DNA of 46,307 nucleotides, taken from positions 1 through 46,307 of the forward strand of contig NZ_QWKI01000113.1 in NCBI RefSeq assembly GCF_009911645.1. Reading direction: 5' to 3'. Positions 34,706 to 43,188 of this stretch are shown in pieces (position 1 is the first letter of the stretch; the number at the start of each line of letters is the position of its first letter). The translations under genes were made by a program, and so were the position numbers. Below the pieces are notes generated by a model, which worked only from the letters and a program-made list of their open reading frames with translations, had not been told where the DNA came from and did no database searches. The DNA comes from Pseudoflavonifractor sp. 60. GTDB taxonomy: Bacteria; Bacillota; Clostridia; Oscillospirales; Oscillospiraceae.

Positions 34706-36299
34706 AAATGCCAACTACGGGGACGCTGAAAAATACCTCACATTCGAGCATGACGAGTTTACCATGAAGCCCACCCTTGACGCAGACGGGCGGCTCATAC
34801 CGAGGGTAGACTACCGCATATCCTCTCTGAATTGTGGCGGGGAGGATTTTGCCGTTGCCTGTATGCGCTCCAATCTCCGCTACGGCAAGAACCAGAAACG
34901 GGAGGACGTAAAGAGCCACCACTACATCATCAGCTTTGACCCACGGGACGGCCCGGACAACGGCTTGACCGTTGATCGGGCGCAGGAGCTGGGCGAGAAG
35001 TTCTGCGCCGAGCATTTCCCCGGACACCAGGCCCTTGTCTGCACCCACCCGGACGGACACAGCCACACCGAAAATATCCATGTGCATATCGTCATTAACA
35101 GTCTGCGGATTGCGGAGGTTCCCATGCTGCCCCACATGGACAGGCCAGCGGACAGGAAAGCAGGCTGCAAGCACCGCTGTACGGACGCAGCTATGAACTA
35201 TCTGAAAGCCGAAGTCATGGAGATGTGCCACAGCGAGGGGCTTTACCAGATAGACCTTTTGAACGGCAGCAAAGAACGCATTACCGAGCGTGAGTATTGG
35301 GCGCAGAAGAAAGGACAGGCTGCCCTTGACAGAGCCAACGCCCCTATTGCTGCGGACGGTATCGCGCCCCGGCAGACCAAGTTTGAAACGGATAAGGCGA
35401 AGCTGCGCCGGACTATCCGGGAAGCCCTTGCCGCTGCTTCCGGCTTTGATGAGTTTGCCGCCCTGCTTCTCCGGCATGGTGTGACCGTCAAGGAGAGCCG
35501 GGGGCGGCTAAGTTACCTCACGCCGGACAGGACGAAGCCAATTACCGCCCGGAAGCTGGGGGACGATTTTGACCGGGCTGCTGTCCTCTCCGTTTTGGAG
35601 CAGAACGCCGCCAGAGCCGCCGAAAAACCCGCAGCCATAGCGGAATACCCCGGCAGTATCAAAGACCGCTTACGGACGAAAAAAGAAGCGAAAAACGCCC
35701 CGAACAATGACGCTGTACAGCGCATGGTAGACATAGCCGCCAAGCGAGCCGAGGGGAAAGGACGGGGCTATGAGAAGTGGGCGACCATGCACAACCTCAA
35801 ACAGATGTCGGCTACCCTCATGCTCTACCAGCAGTATGGCTTTTCTTCCCCGGACGAGCTGGACGCTGCCATTTCCGCAGCCAACACCGCCACGCAGGAG
35901 AGCCTTGCCGGACTGAAAGGGCTGGAAGCCGCTATCCGGGAGAAAAAGGAATTGCAGCGCAACCTTTTGGGCTATATCGGCACGAAGCCCGCCCGTGACG
36001 GTCTGAAAGCGCAGAAATCGGAGAAAGCCCGGAGAGCCTACCGGGAACAGCACGAAAGCGATTTTATCATAGCGGACACAGCCGCCCGTTATTTCCGGGA
36101 GCATGGAATAACCAAGCTGCCAGCCAGCAAAGCCCTGCAAAGGGAGATTGAGCAGCTTACCGTCCAGAAGAACGCCGGATATAACGACTACCGGGAGAAA
36201 CGCCAGCGGGCGCAGGAGCTTCAGACAGTCAGACGCAATATCGACCAGATTTTAAGGGGCGCACCGAGCCAGCAGAAAAAGCGTGAACAGGAGCGTTAA
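34668..36299 (+). CDS. Relaxase (MobA/VirD2-like, MOBP type)
   Basis: 543-aa nicking enzyme for mobilization. The N-terminal relaxase domain has YGDAEKYLTFEHDE, SHHYIISFDPRDG and the metal-binding histidine motif HTENIHVHIVINS (His 138 and 140). After about residue 250 it is helical with coiled-coil character (RRAYREQHESDF, REKRQRAQELQTVRRNI). Starts at GTG 34668 inside mobC. It acts in trans with a helper element's secretion system, since none is encoded here. Length is normal for clostridial relaxases of this type. Confidence 0.92.
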   Translation: MKPLAILKHISSKNANYGDAEKYLTFEHDEFTMKPTLDADGRLIPRVDYRISSLNCGGEDFAVACMRSNLRYGKNQKREDVKSHHYIISFDPRDGPDNGLTVDRAQELGEKFCAEHFPGHQALVCTHPDGHSHTENIHVHIVINSLRIAEVPMLPHMDRPADRKAGCKHRCTDAAMNYLKAEVMEMCHSEGLYQIDLLNGSKERITEREYWAQKKGQAALDRANAPIAADGIAPRQTKFETDKAKLRRTIREALAAASGFDEFAALLLRHGVTVKESRGRLSYLTPDRTKPITARKLGDDFDRAAVLSVLEQNAARAAEKPAAIAEYPGSIKDRLRTKKEAKNAPNNDAVQRMVDIAAKRAEGKGRGYEKWATMHNLKQMSATLMLYQQYGFSSPDELDAAISAANTATQESLAGLKGLEAAIREKKELQRNLLGYIGTKPARDGLKAQKSEKARRAYREQHESDFIIADTAARYFREHGITKLPASKALQREIEQLTVQKNAGYNDYREKRQRAQELQTVRRNIDQILRGAPSQQKKREQER

Positions 36300-36485
36300 A
36301 GACCGCCCCGAAATGATACCGAAACCCTACAAAAATACAGGTATGATATGAACCCTTACCGCAATACTCCCCGACTTCCAAACGGGGCTTACAGGGCAGA
36401 AAAAGCCCGAAAATGATACCGAGAACATACAGAAAATGCCCCCTATCCCGCTACACCGATAGGAACGGCAGAAAGGAGCTTACCA

Positions 36486-36677
36486 TTGCCGAGAATGAGC
36501 AAGAAGCGGCGGCTGGAATGGTCTTTCTTCCTCAACCACCGCAACCGTATCACTTACAACGACCTATGCCGGGGCTGCACCCGTGACTGCAAACAGAGCT
36601 TCCGGGCGGTTATCATACTATGCCCTCGCTATTATTCCAAACGCTGGAAAAAGGAGGACGCAGCCTATGGCAGATAA
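36486..36677 (+). CDS. Small Cys-rich protein conserved in such elements
   Basis: 63 aa: SKKRRLEWSFFLNHRNRITY followed by a zinc-binding-like C-x2-C-x3-C set (CRGCTRDCKQS). Starts TTG 36486 after GAAAGGAGC. It overlaps the replisome organizer start by 11 bases. Possibly a DNA-binding accessory; function unknown. The 186-base gap before it contains short repeated AATGATACCGA segments but no gene. Confidence 0.75.
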   Translation: MPRMSKKRRLEWSFFLNHRNRITYNDLCRGCTRDCKQSFRAVIILCPRYYSKRWKKEDAAYGR

Positions 36678-37425
36678 CCGCAAATATTACTACCTCAAGC
36701 TGAAAGAGAGCTATTTTGACGATGATGCAATCGTTCTGCTGGAAAGTATGCAGGACGGCGTTATCTATTCCAACATTCTCTTGAAGCTGTACTTGAAATC
36801 GCTGAAAAACGGCGGGAAATTGCAGCTTGACGAGAATATCCCCTACACCGCCCAGATGATTGCGACCATTACCCGCCAGCAGGTAGGTACCGTAGAGAGA
36901 GCTTTGAAAATCTTTATGAAGCTGGGGCTTGTGGAGCCTTTGCCAAGCGGCGCACTCTACATGAGCAACATTGAGCTTTTAATCGGCCAGTCCTCTACCG
37001 AGGGGGAGCGCAAGCGCAGGGCGCGGCTGGCTTTGCAGGAACAAAAAGCCCTGCCGCAGACAGGGGCGGACAAATGTCCACCATATCGAGCGGACATTTG
37101 TCCACCAGAGATAGAGATAGAGAAAGAGATAGATATAGAAATAGAAAAAGAGAGAGAGTTAGAAACGGGACACCCCGCCCCCGCCGCCTATGGCAGATAC
37201 CACAATGTCATTCTTTCCGATACGGAGCTTGACGGGCTGAAAACAGAGCTTCCCGGCAAGTGGGAGTATTACATTGACCGCCTATCCTGCCATATCGCTT
37301 CCAGCGGGAGGAAATACAAGAGCCATGCAGCCACGATTTTCAAGTGGGCGCAGGAGGACGCAGCCAAGAAAGCCCCGAAAAAGGGCATACCCGATTATAC
37401 CTGTAAGGAGGGCGAGAGCTTATGA
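36667..37425 (+). CDS. Phage-type replisome organizer (N-terminal RepA/DnaD-like)
   Basis: 252 aa. The N-terminal 120 residues form a winged-helix replisome organizer domain (YYLKLKESYFDDDAIVLLES, GVIYSNILLKLYLKSLK, QQVGTVERALKIFMKLGLVE). A charged linker of Glu/Ile/Lys repeats (EIEIEKEIDIEIEKERELE) follows, then a DnaD-like C-terminal region. It works with the DnaC-like loader, next gene, to start replication of the excised circle. ATG follows AAGGAGGACGCAGCCT. The stop and next start overlap as ATGA. Confidence 0.88.
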   Translation: MADNRKYYYLKLKESYFDDDAIVLLESMQDGVIYSNILLKLYLKSLKNGGKLQLDENIPYTAQMIATITRQQVGTVERALKIFMKLGLVEPLPSGALYMSNIELLIGQSSTEGERKRRARLALQEQKALPQTGADKCPPYRADICPPEIEIEKEIDIEIEKERELETGHPAPAAYGRYHNVILSDTELDGLKTELPGKWEYYIDRLSCHIASSGRKYKSHAATIFKWAQEDAAKKAPKKGIPDYTCKEGESL

Positions 37426-38279
37426 CGAATGGATTTGATGAAATGATTTTGAATATGACCGACACCACGCCGGAGCCGGAGGACTACACCGGCGAGGACG
37501 GGCTTTTATACTGCGGGAAGTGCCACAAGCCCAAAGAGGGCTATTTCCCCAAAGAAACCGCCGCATGGCTGGGGCGTGACCGCCACCCGGCAGAATGTGA
37601 CTGCCAGCGGGCAGAGCGTGAGGAACGGGAAGCCGCAGAGAAACAGCGCAGTCACCTTGAAACTGTCGAGCGGTTGAAGCGGCGGGGCTTTACAGACCCG
37701 GCTATGCAGGGCTGGACGTTTGAGAACGACAACGGCAAGTGCCCGCAAATGGAACACGCCCATTTCTATGTGGAGAACTGGGAAACCATGAAAGAGCGCA
37801 ACATTGGCTATCTGCTATGGGGCGGCGTTGGCACAGGCAAGAGCTATTTTGCGGGCTGTATCGCAAATGCCCTTATGGAGCGTGAAATCCCCGTGTGCAT
37901 GACAAACTTTGCATTGATATTGGGTGACCTTGCCGCCAGCTTTGAGGGCAGGAATGAATATATCTCCCGACTTTGCAGCTTCCCGCTGCTTATCCTTGAC
38001 GATTTTGGAATGGAACGGGGAACGGAATACGGCTTAGAGCAGGTCTACAACGTGATTGACAGCCGTTACCGCAGCGGCAGGCCGCTGATCGTCACGACTA
38101 ATCTCACGCTGGAGGACTTGCAGCACCCGGAGGACACCGCCCACGCCCGCATTTATGACCGTCTGATTGAAATGTGTTCTCCTGTCCGCTTTACCGGGAG
38201 CAACTTCCGAAAAGCCACGGCGCAGGAGAAAATGGGACAACTGAAAAAGCTGATGAACAGAAAGGAGAGCCGCCTATGA
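37422..38279 (+). CDS. DnaC-like helicase loader ATPase
   Basis: 285-aa AAA+ protein. Residues 1-75 include a zinc-finger-like region (CGKCHKPK, CDCQ). Walker A is GGVGTGKS (134-141), Walker B is LLILDDFG, with sensor-like VTTNLT and an arginine-bearing RIYDRLIEMC. Predicted to load the replicative helicase at the element's origin with the replisome organizer. Coupled by overlaps on both sides. Confidence 0.92.
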   Translation: MTNGFDEMILNMTDTTPEPEDYTGEDGLLYCGKCHKPKEGYFPKETAAWLGRDRHPAECDCQRAEREEREAAEKQRSHLETVERLKRRGFTDPAMQGWTFENDNGKCPQMEHAHFYVENWETMKERNIGYLLWGGVGTGKSYFAGCIANALMEREIPVCMTNFALILGDLAASFEGRNEYISRLCSFPLLILDDFGMERGTEYGLEQVYNVIDSRYRSGRPLIVTTNLTLEDLQHPEDTAHARIYDRLIEMCSPVRFTGSNFRKATAQEKMGQLKKLMNRKESRL

Positions 38280-38458
38280 CCAACACCCCAAAGAATGACC
38301 GCAGCACCCGCCGCCCGGATTGCGTGACGGAAATCCGCATAGGTAATTCTGTCCTTGTCGTTTCCGGCTATTTCAAGCAGGACACCACCGCCACCGCCGC
38401 CGATAAAATGCTGAAAGTGCTGGAAGCGGAAGCTGCTACACAAAAATCGGCAATTTGA
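38276..38458 (+). CDS. tnpW: TnpW-family transposon protein
   Basis: 60 aa: TEIRIGNSVLVVSGYFKQD, then TAADKMLKVLE. This matches the short TnpW proteins of Tn4451-type elements in size, motif order and position just before the recombinase. Start overlaps the loader stop (ATGA). The precise role is unknown. Confidence 0.85.
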   Translation: MTNTPKNDRSTRRPDCVTEIRIGNSVLVVSGYFKQDTTATAADKMLKVLEAEAATQKSAI

Positions 38459-38558
38459 CGGGACGTAAAGAAGCAGAAAGGACTGTACAGCCAGCCCCGG
38501 CGTGTGGTATGATAGTCATACGGAATAGTGGGGCTGGCTGTCGGAAATGGAGGACACT

Positions 38559-40169
38559 ATGTTAAGACAGACCACCCGAAACCTTATTACCGCCCTTTAT
38601 CCGAGATTATCCCACGAGGACGAGCTGCAAGGTGAGAGCAATTCTATTTCAAACCAGAAGCGTATTCTTGAAACCTATGCGAAGCAGAACGGCTTTTCCA
38701 ATCTGCAATGGTACACAGATGACGGTTATTCTGGGGCGAACTTCCAAAGACCCGGTTTTCAAGCCATGCTTGCGGACATTGAAGCCGGAAAAGTCGGCAC
38801 CGTTATCGTCAAGGATATGTCACGGTTAGGGCGAAACTATCTGCAAGTGGGAATGTATACGGAAATGATTTTCCCACAGAAAGGCGTCCGCTTTATCGCT
38901 ATCAATGACGGAGTGGACAGCGCACAGGGCGACAATGATTTTGCCCCTCTGCGGAACATTTTTAACGAATGGCTGGTGAGAGATACGAGCAAGAAAATCA
39001 AAGCAGTAAAACGGTCTAAGGGTATGAGCGGGAAGCCCGTCACGAGCAAACCCGTATACGGCTACTTTATGGACGAGGACGAAAATTTTATCATTGACGG
39101 GGAAGCCGCCCCTGTTGTGCGGCAGATTTACAGCTTGTGCCTTGCCGGGAACGGGCCGACCAAGATAGCCCGTATGCTCACAGAGCAGGAGATCCCCACG
39201 CCGGGAACGCTGGAATACCGTCGGACGGGAAGCACCCGCCGCTACCACCCCGGCTATGAGTGCAAGTGGGCGACCAATACCGTGGTACATATCCTTGAAA
39301 ACAGGGAGTACACGGGCTGTCTGGTAAACTTCAAGACGGAGAAGCCGTCCTACAAGACCAAGCACAGCGTAGAGAACCCCATTGAGAAACAGGCGATTTT
39401 CGAGAACCACCATGAGCCTATCATTGACACCCAGATGTGGGAGCGTGTGCAGGAGTTACGCAAGCAGCGCAAACGCCCGAACCGCTATGATGAAGTGGGC
39501 TTATTCTCCGGCATACTCTTTTGTGCCGACTGCGGCAGCGTCCTTTACCAGCAGCGTTACCAGAACGCCACCCGCAAGCAGGATTGTTATATCTGCGGGA
39601 GCTACAAGAAGCGTACCCGTGACTGTACGGCGCACTTTATCCGCACCGACCTGTTGACCGCCGGAGTGACCGACAATCTGCGGAAAGTCACCAGCTATGC
39701 AGCGAAGCACGAAGCCCGGTTTATGAAGCTGCTGATCGAGCAGAACGAGGACGGGGGCAAGCGCAGGAACGCCGCAAGGAAAAAGGAGCTGGAAGCCGCC
39801 GAGAAGCGTATCAGCGAGTTATCCGCTATCTTCAAGCGGCTGTATGAGGACAGCGTGACCGGGCGCATTTCAGACGAGCGTTTCACGGAGCTGTCGGCAG
39901 ACTATGAAGCCGAGCAGAAAGAACTGAAAGAGAGAGCCGCCGCTATCCGGGCAGAGCTTTCCAAAGCGCAGGAAGCCACGGTAAACGCAGAAAAGTTTAT
40001 GAATGTTGTCCGCAAGTACACCAGCTTTGAAGAACTTACCCCTACCCTTTTGCGTGAGTTTGTGGAGAAAATCGTTGTGCATGAGTGCAGCTATGACGAG
40101 AACGGCACACGCAGACAGGACATTGATATTTATTACTCTTTCGTTGGCAAGGTAGACCTGCCCGAATGA
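38559..40169 (+). CDS. tnpX: TnpX-like large serine recombinase
   Basis: 536-aa recombinase that excises and inserts the element. The N-terminal resolvase domain has the catalytic Ser in LYPRLSHEDE (S18), IVKDMSRLGRNYLQVG and the active-site arginines. The recombinase domain reads KPVYGYFMDEDENFIIDGEA and WATNTVVHILENREYTG. A zinc ribbon (CADCG ... CYICGSYKKRTRDC) lies near residues 322-355, then a coiled coil. ATG 38559 follows ATGGAGG; ATG 38547 is upstream of that site. It is the last gene, about 95 bases from the right end, as usual for this family. Confidence 0.95.
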   Translation: MLRQTTRNLITALYPRLSHEDELQGESNSISNQKRILETYAKQNGFSNLQWYTDDGYSGANFQRPGFQAMLADIEAGKVGTVIVKDMSRLGRNYLQVGMYTEMIFPQKGVRFIAINDGVDSAQGDNDFAPLRNIFNEWLVRDTSKKIKAVKRSKGMSGKPVTSKPVYGYFMDEDENFIIDGEAAPVVRQIYSLCLAGNGPTKIARMLTEQEIPTPGTLEYRRTGSTRRYHPGYECKWATNTVVHILENREYTGCLVNFKTEKPSYKTKHSVENPIEKQAIFENHHEPIIDTQMWERVQELRKQRKRPNRYDEVGLFSGILFCADCGSVLYQQRYQNATRKQDCYICGSYKKRTRDCTAHFIRTDLLTAGVTDNLRKVTSYAAKHEARFMKLLIEQNEDGGKRRNAARKKELEAAEKRISELSAIFKRLYEDSVTGRISDERFTELSADYEAEQKELKERAAAIRAELSKAQEATVNAEKFMNVVRKYTSFEELTPTLLREFVEKIVVHECSYDENGTRRQDIDIYYSFVGKVDLPE

Positions 40170-40177
40170 CCGCCCGA

Positions 40178-40216
40178 CCTATCCGGCGCAATGCGCAAAC
40201 GCCGGATAGGAACGGC
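40178..40216 (+). terminator. Terminator after the recombinase
   Basis: Arms CCTATCCGGCG (40178-40188) and CGCCGGATAGG (40200-40210), an 11-bp perfect stem. A T-run (TTTTTT at about 40220) follows after AACGGCAAAA. It lies just inside the element's right end. Confidence 0.75.
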
Positions 40217-40260
40217 AAAATTTTTTACACTTCTACTACTTCTTTATCACACATCAGCAA

Positions 40261-40265
40261 ATAGA
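40261..40265 (+). repeat. Right attachment repeat of the mobilizable element (ATAGA)
   Basis: Partner of 28683-28687. The next base (40266) completes the Glu codon of the restored restriction enzyme. Confidence 0.8.
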
Positions 40266-40833
40266 ACGGGCCACAAGCGTTGATGAGAAAAAGCTGAAGA
40301 TTAGTGACTTATTGACAGAAGATGCTGAAGCTCGAATATTTGAAATCATATCTTTTGCTATTTTGAAAAGCCATTATAAAACGCAGAAAATTTATATCGG
40401 CTTAACCATCGAAGAGATACATGAAGAATATCTGCAACTTTTCAAAACAGGAAGAACGAATGCAAATGATGGTGGTATTGATTTTGTAATGCGCCCTATA
40501 GGGCGGTTCTTTCAAGTGACAGAGGTAAATAACTACGATAAATATCTCTTGGATATTGATAAAGTTTTACATTTTCCGATTAGCTTTGTGATTAAGACTA
40601 CTAAGAGCAAACAGATGATGGAGCATGAGATCGAACAGTATATTAAAGAAAAATCTGGCGGTATGGTAGTTGTAGAGGAACGATACAAAAAGGCTTTTGA
40701 AGAAATTATAACAATCAATGAAATCAAAACATGGTTGTTACAGCTCGATGAAGGTTCTATAAATCTGATAATTAGCGATATTGATTTCTATTATAAGATG
40801 GAAATGAATCTTGAAGATTTTTCTGCTGAGTAG
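40266..40833 (+). pseudogene. Restriction endonuclease, 3' part
   Basis: Remaining 189 codons of the split enzyme: ERATSVDEKKLKISDLL, EARIFEIISFAILKSHY, then NDGGIDFVMRP followed by FFQVTEVNNY, which resembles a PD-(D/E)XK nuclease core (GID and a later strand with Q-x-x-E). The upstream half is at 28137-28687. The joined gene has exactly 373 codons with stop. On its own this half lacks a start; an internal TTG at 40312 could give a 173-aa fragment without biological meaning. Confidence 0.82.
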
Positions 40834-40889
40834 GATTTCACATTGCTTTGGTATTTGGTAGCTCTGGTATAAAAGCGGAGGAAACACAA

Positions 40890-41981
40890 ATGGCACTTGA
40901 AAATTTAATTGAAAATGTTGATAGTCAAATAATTCAAATTCGAACCAAAAGCTTAGATGTCTCATTTAACGAGTTGTATGATATGTATAAGGATGGAGAA
41001 CTGACAATAGCTCCAGATTATCAGCGTTTGTTCCGTTGGGAAGAGGAAAAACAGTCCCGGTTTGTTGAGTCACTAATTCTTGAAATGCCGGTCCCTCCTA
41101 TTTTTGTGATTGAAACGCAAAACGGCGTATATGAGCTTATTGATGGGTTGCAGAGAATCTCAAGCTATCTTCATTTCAGGGGGGAAAAACTGGGAGAAAC
41201 AGAAGATGATTTTCTAGTTTTGCAGGGGTGTGATATTGTCCCTGATTTAAATGGTTTGAATTTTGATATGCTCCCTAAGGCCCTCCAGATAAAGATTAAA
41301 AGAAGTTTTGTCCGAATGGAGGTAATAAAAAAGGAAAGTGAAACATCTCTCAAATATCATATGTTTAAGCGATTAAACACCGGTGGCGAACTGTTATCGG
41401 CTCAAGAAATTAGAAACTGTACGATTAGACTTCTTGGGTCAACTGCAATTGATTTTCTTGAAGAATGTAGTAGAGATGACAACTTTAGATCAGTCATTAA
41501 GCGCATAGGCTATGAGAAGTCAAAAACAAAATATGATCAAGAATTAGTTCTTAGATTTTTTGCAACAAAAAATGATATGGAGAGTTATAGGTATCCGGTA
41601 ACAGAGTATTTAACTCGCTATTTAGAAAAAATGACAATAACTGAGGGTTATTTTGACTATATAAAGGAAAAGCAAATTTTTCAAGACACATTTGCTTTTA
41701 TTAATCAACAGTTTGGAGAAGAAGCTTTTTCCGGCAAAACACAAAGTGGTACAGTAAGAAACGAGTTTGTCCTTTACTACTTTGATGGTATTGCTGTTCC
41801 AGTAGCTCGCTTAATTGATAAAATAAAAACCTGTTCCTGTGGCGATAAGATTAAGGAACGTATTTGTGACATTAAATATGGAACAGAACTTCAATCTTAT
41901 AAAACTGGTAGCGTGAATGGAGTAAAAAAACGAATTGAGTTGTTTACGGAAGGAGTGCAAGAAATCCTTGACGGCAGATGA
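40890..41981 (+). CDS. DUF262-domain protein (GmrSD N-terminal-like)
   Basis: 363 aa. DUF262 signatures are clear: APDYQRLFRWEEEKQSRFVE (42-61), MPVPPIFVIE, and the nucleotide-site motif YELIDGLQRISSYLHF (IDGLQR at 84-89), then FKRLNTGGELLSAQEIRN. The family is ParB/Srx-fold NTPase-like and found in anti-phage systems (for example GmrSD). There is no C-terminal HNH (DUF1524) domain, so the partner activity may come from the HEPN protein that follows with a 14-base overlap. ATG 40890 follows GCGGAGGA. Composition is AT-rich like the restriction genes. Confidence 0.88.
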   Translation: MALENLIENVDSQIIQIRTKSLDVSFNELYDMYKDGELTIAPDYQRLFRWEEEKQSRFVESLILEMPVPPIFVIETQNGVYELIDGLQRISSYLHFRGEKLGETEDDFLVLQGCDIVPDLNGLNFDMLPKALQIKIKRSFVRMEVIKKESETSLKYHMFKRLNTGGELLSAQEIRNCTIRLLGSTAIDFLEECSRDDNFRSVIKRIGYEKSKTKYDQELVLRFFATKNDMESYRYPVTEYLTRYLEKMTITEGYFDYIKEKQIFQDTFAFINQQFGEEAFSGKTQSGTVRNEFVLYYFDGIAVPVARLIDKIKTCSCGDKIKERICDIKYGTELQSYKTGSVNGVKKRIELFTEGVQEILDGR

Positions 41982-42663
41982 ACTTCGAGCTGCGCTAGAG
42001 GCTGAGTTGGCTTGGCGTCAGGAAGAACTTGCTTTCTTTAAAAACCAACTAAACAATATCTCTGATGAAAATGACCAGAGACGATACAGAAAAAGCCTAG
42101 TTTTAATCTTATATTCGCATATGGAAGGATATATTAAGATTGCGCTACAAACCTATATTCAATATATAAATTCGCAACAAATTTTAAGGAAAGACGCCAT
42201 TTCTGGGTTGATGGTTGCGGGTATGCATAAAGAATTTTTGGCGTATGAGAACTTAGATCGAAAATGCACTATTTTTCGTCGTGAGCTTCCGGAGGATACA
42301 TCACTTCATCGTTTTTTTAGGCGAGTTGATTTTATGGAGCAACTAGATACCTTTAGAGATACTACTCTTGTGGTTGAAGATAGCGTGGTTGATACAGAAT
42401 CAAACTTATGGTACATTGTTTTACAGAAGAATTTGTATAAGATAGGTTTGCCAATAGATATGTTTGAGCAATATCGTAGCGAGATTGATGCGCTAGTAAA
42501 CCGAAGAAACTCAATTGCACATGGTAATGCAAGGGCTGGAGTGGATCAACAAGAATTTTTAAATTGGGAAACAAAAGTTTCTTTAGTGCTATCAGAGATT
42601 ACACGGCTATTATATGACTATGCAAACCACCAGAGATATTTACAGTCCAATAATCAAGTGTAG
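41968..42663 (+). CDS. HEPN-domain protein (MAE_28990-like)
   Basis: 231 aa from TTG 41968, which lies 12 bases after AAGGAG and inside the end of the DUF262 gene. It is helical throughout. RKSLVLILYSHMEGYIKIAL and the C-terminal RRNSIAHG (Arg179/180 to His185, the Rx4H catalytic motif of HEPN ribonucleases) identify the fold. HEPN proteins are often toxic RNases in defence or toxin-antitoxin systems. Overlap with DUF262 implies a two-gene functional unit. An in-frame TTG at 41935 is an alternative start without a site. Confidence 0.83.
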   Translation: MTADELRAALEAELAWRQEELAFFKNQLNNISDENDQRRYRKSLVLILYSHMEGYIKIALQTYIQYINSQQILRKDAISGLMVAGMHKEFLAYENLDRKCTIFRRELPEDTSLHRFFRRVDFMEQLDTFRDTTLVVEDSVVDTESNLWYIVLQKNLYKIGLPIDMFEQYRSEIDALVNRRNSIAHGNARAGVDQQEFLNWETKVSLVLSEITRLLYDYANHQRYLQSNNQV

Positions 42664-42735
42664 TTCCTGGCAACATAATGGCAACAAAAAATCAGATAGC
42701 CCAAACCACATGGATAATGGAGAGAATGCAGATAA

Positions 42736-43005
42736 TCAGAGCCAAATTCCACAAGCAAAATTGTTTAGAACAAATCTGACAGGAGCGAGCCCCGATGTGT
42801 CCACCAGATGGAGGTAGTAGCCCGCCAGGACAAACAGCTCCATCAGCTTCCGCCCCACCACATTCTCCACGCAGAGAGGGGGCTGGCCGCCGCTGCAATC
42901 TACGCATCCGGGCGCCAGAACCCGCGCAATCCCGCATTTCAGCTCAAGAGGCAGATAAGTTTCGGCGCTTGCGACGATTTCGTCTGTCAGAATTACTCGT
43001 TTCAT
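42736..43005 (-). CDS. Small phage protein, 3' end altered by island insertion
   Basis: 89 aa from ATG 43005 (after GGAAAGGAG). VILTDEIVASAETYLPLELK, CGIARVLAPGCVDCSGGQPP, LMELFVLAGYYLHLV. Cys-containing, helical; family not recognised. The coding composition changes at about 42775, and the last residues (NNFACGIWL) look like island sequence, so the natural C-terminus was probably replaced when the defence island entered. Confidence 0.65.
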   Translation of the reverse strand: MKRVILTDEIVASAETYLPLELKCGIARVLAPGCVDCSGGQPPLCVENVVGRKLMELFVLAGYYLHLVDTSGLAPVRFVLNNFACGIWL

Positions 43006-43064
43006 GTTCGGAACTCCTTTCCGGTTTCCCATTCAGCTTTTTGCACCTGCGAAACCCGCTGTTT

Positions 43065-43184
43065 TCATACCGACGGGTCGCGGGGCAGTAGTACTGGTGG
43101 GGGACAGTAGCTTCCGTCCTCACAAAACACGCAGGGGGAGCCGGTTTTTCGCCTCCCCTTGGGGCATTCCGGTCTGTTAGTCAT
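43065..43184 (-). CDS. Small zinc-finger-like phage protein, frameshifted
   Basis: As read, 39 aa from ATG 43184 after GAGGTGACAGC: MTNRPECPKGRRKTGSPCVF, CEDGSYC. Five C's on the coding strand (43099-43103) are probably one too many: with four the frame continues CPHQYYCPATRRYENSGFRR, CKK, adding Cys residues typical of small zinc-binding phage proteins, and ends at 42944 (79 aa). The restored form overlaps the next gene by about 60 bases, which is a caution. Confidence 0.6.
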   Translation of the reverse strand: MTNRPECPKGRRKTGSPCVFCEDGSYCPPPVLLPRDPSV

Positions 43185-43188
43185 GCTG

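Larger units (their letters stand above)
28688..40265 (+). mobile_element. Tn4451-like mobilizable element with tetracycline resistance
   Basis: 11,578 bp. Content in order: phosphotransferase fragment, tet gene with leader, XRE-type regulator, SAM methyltransferase, sigma-like regulator and HTH protein, oriT-like region, MobC, relaxase, small Cys-rich protein, replisome organizer, DnaC-like loader, TnpW, TnpX-like serine recombinase. It has relaxase and excision functions but no type IV secretion genes, so it should be mobilizable rather than self-transmissible. Boundaries come from exact repair of the interrupted restriction gene, which is unusually strong evidence. Confidence 0.9.
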
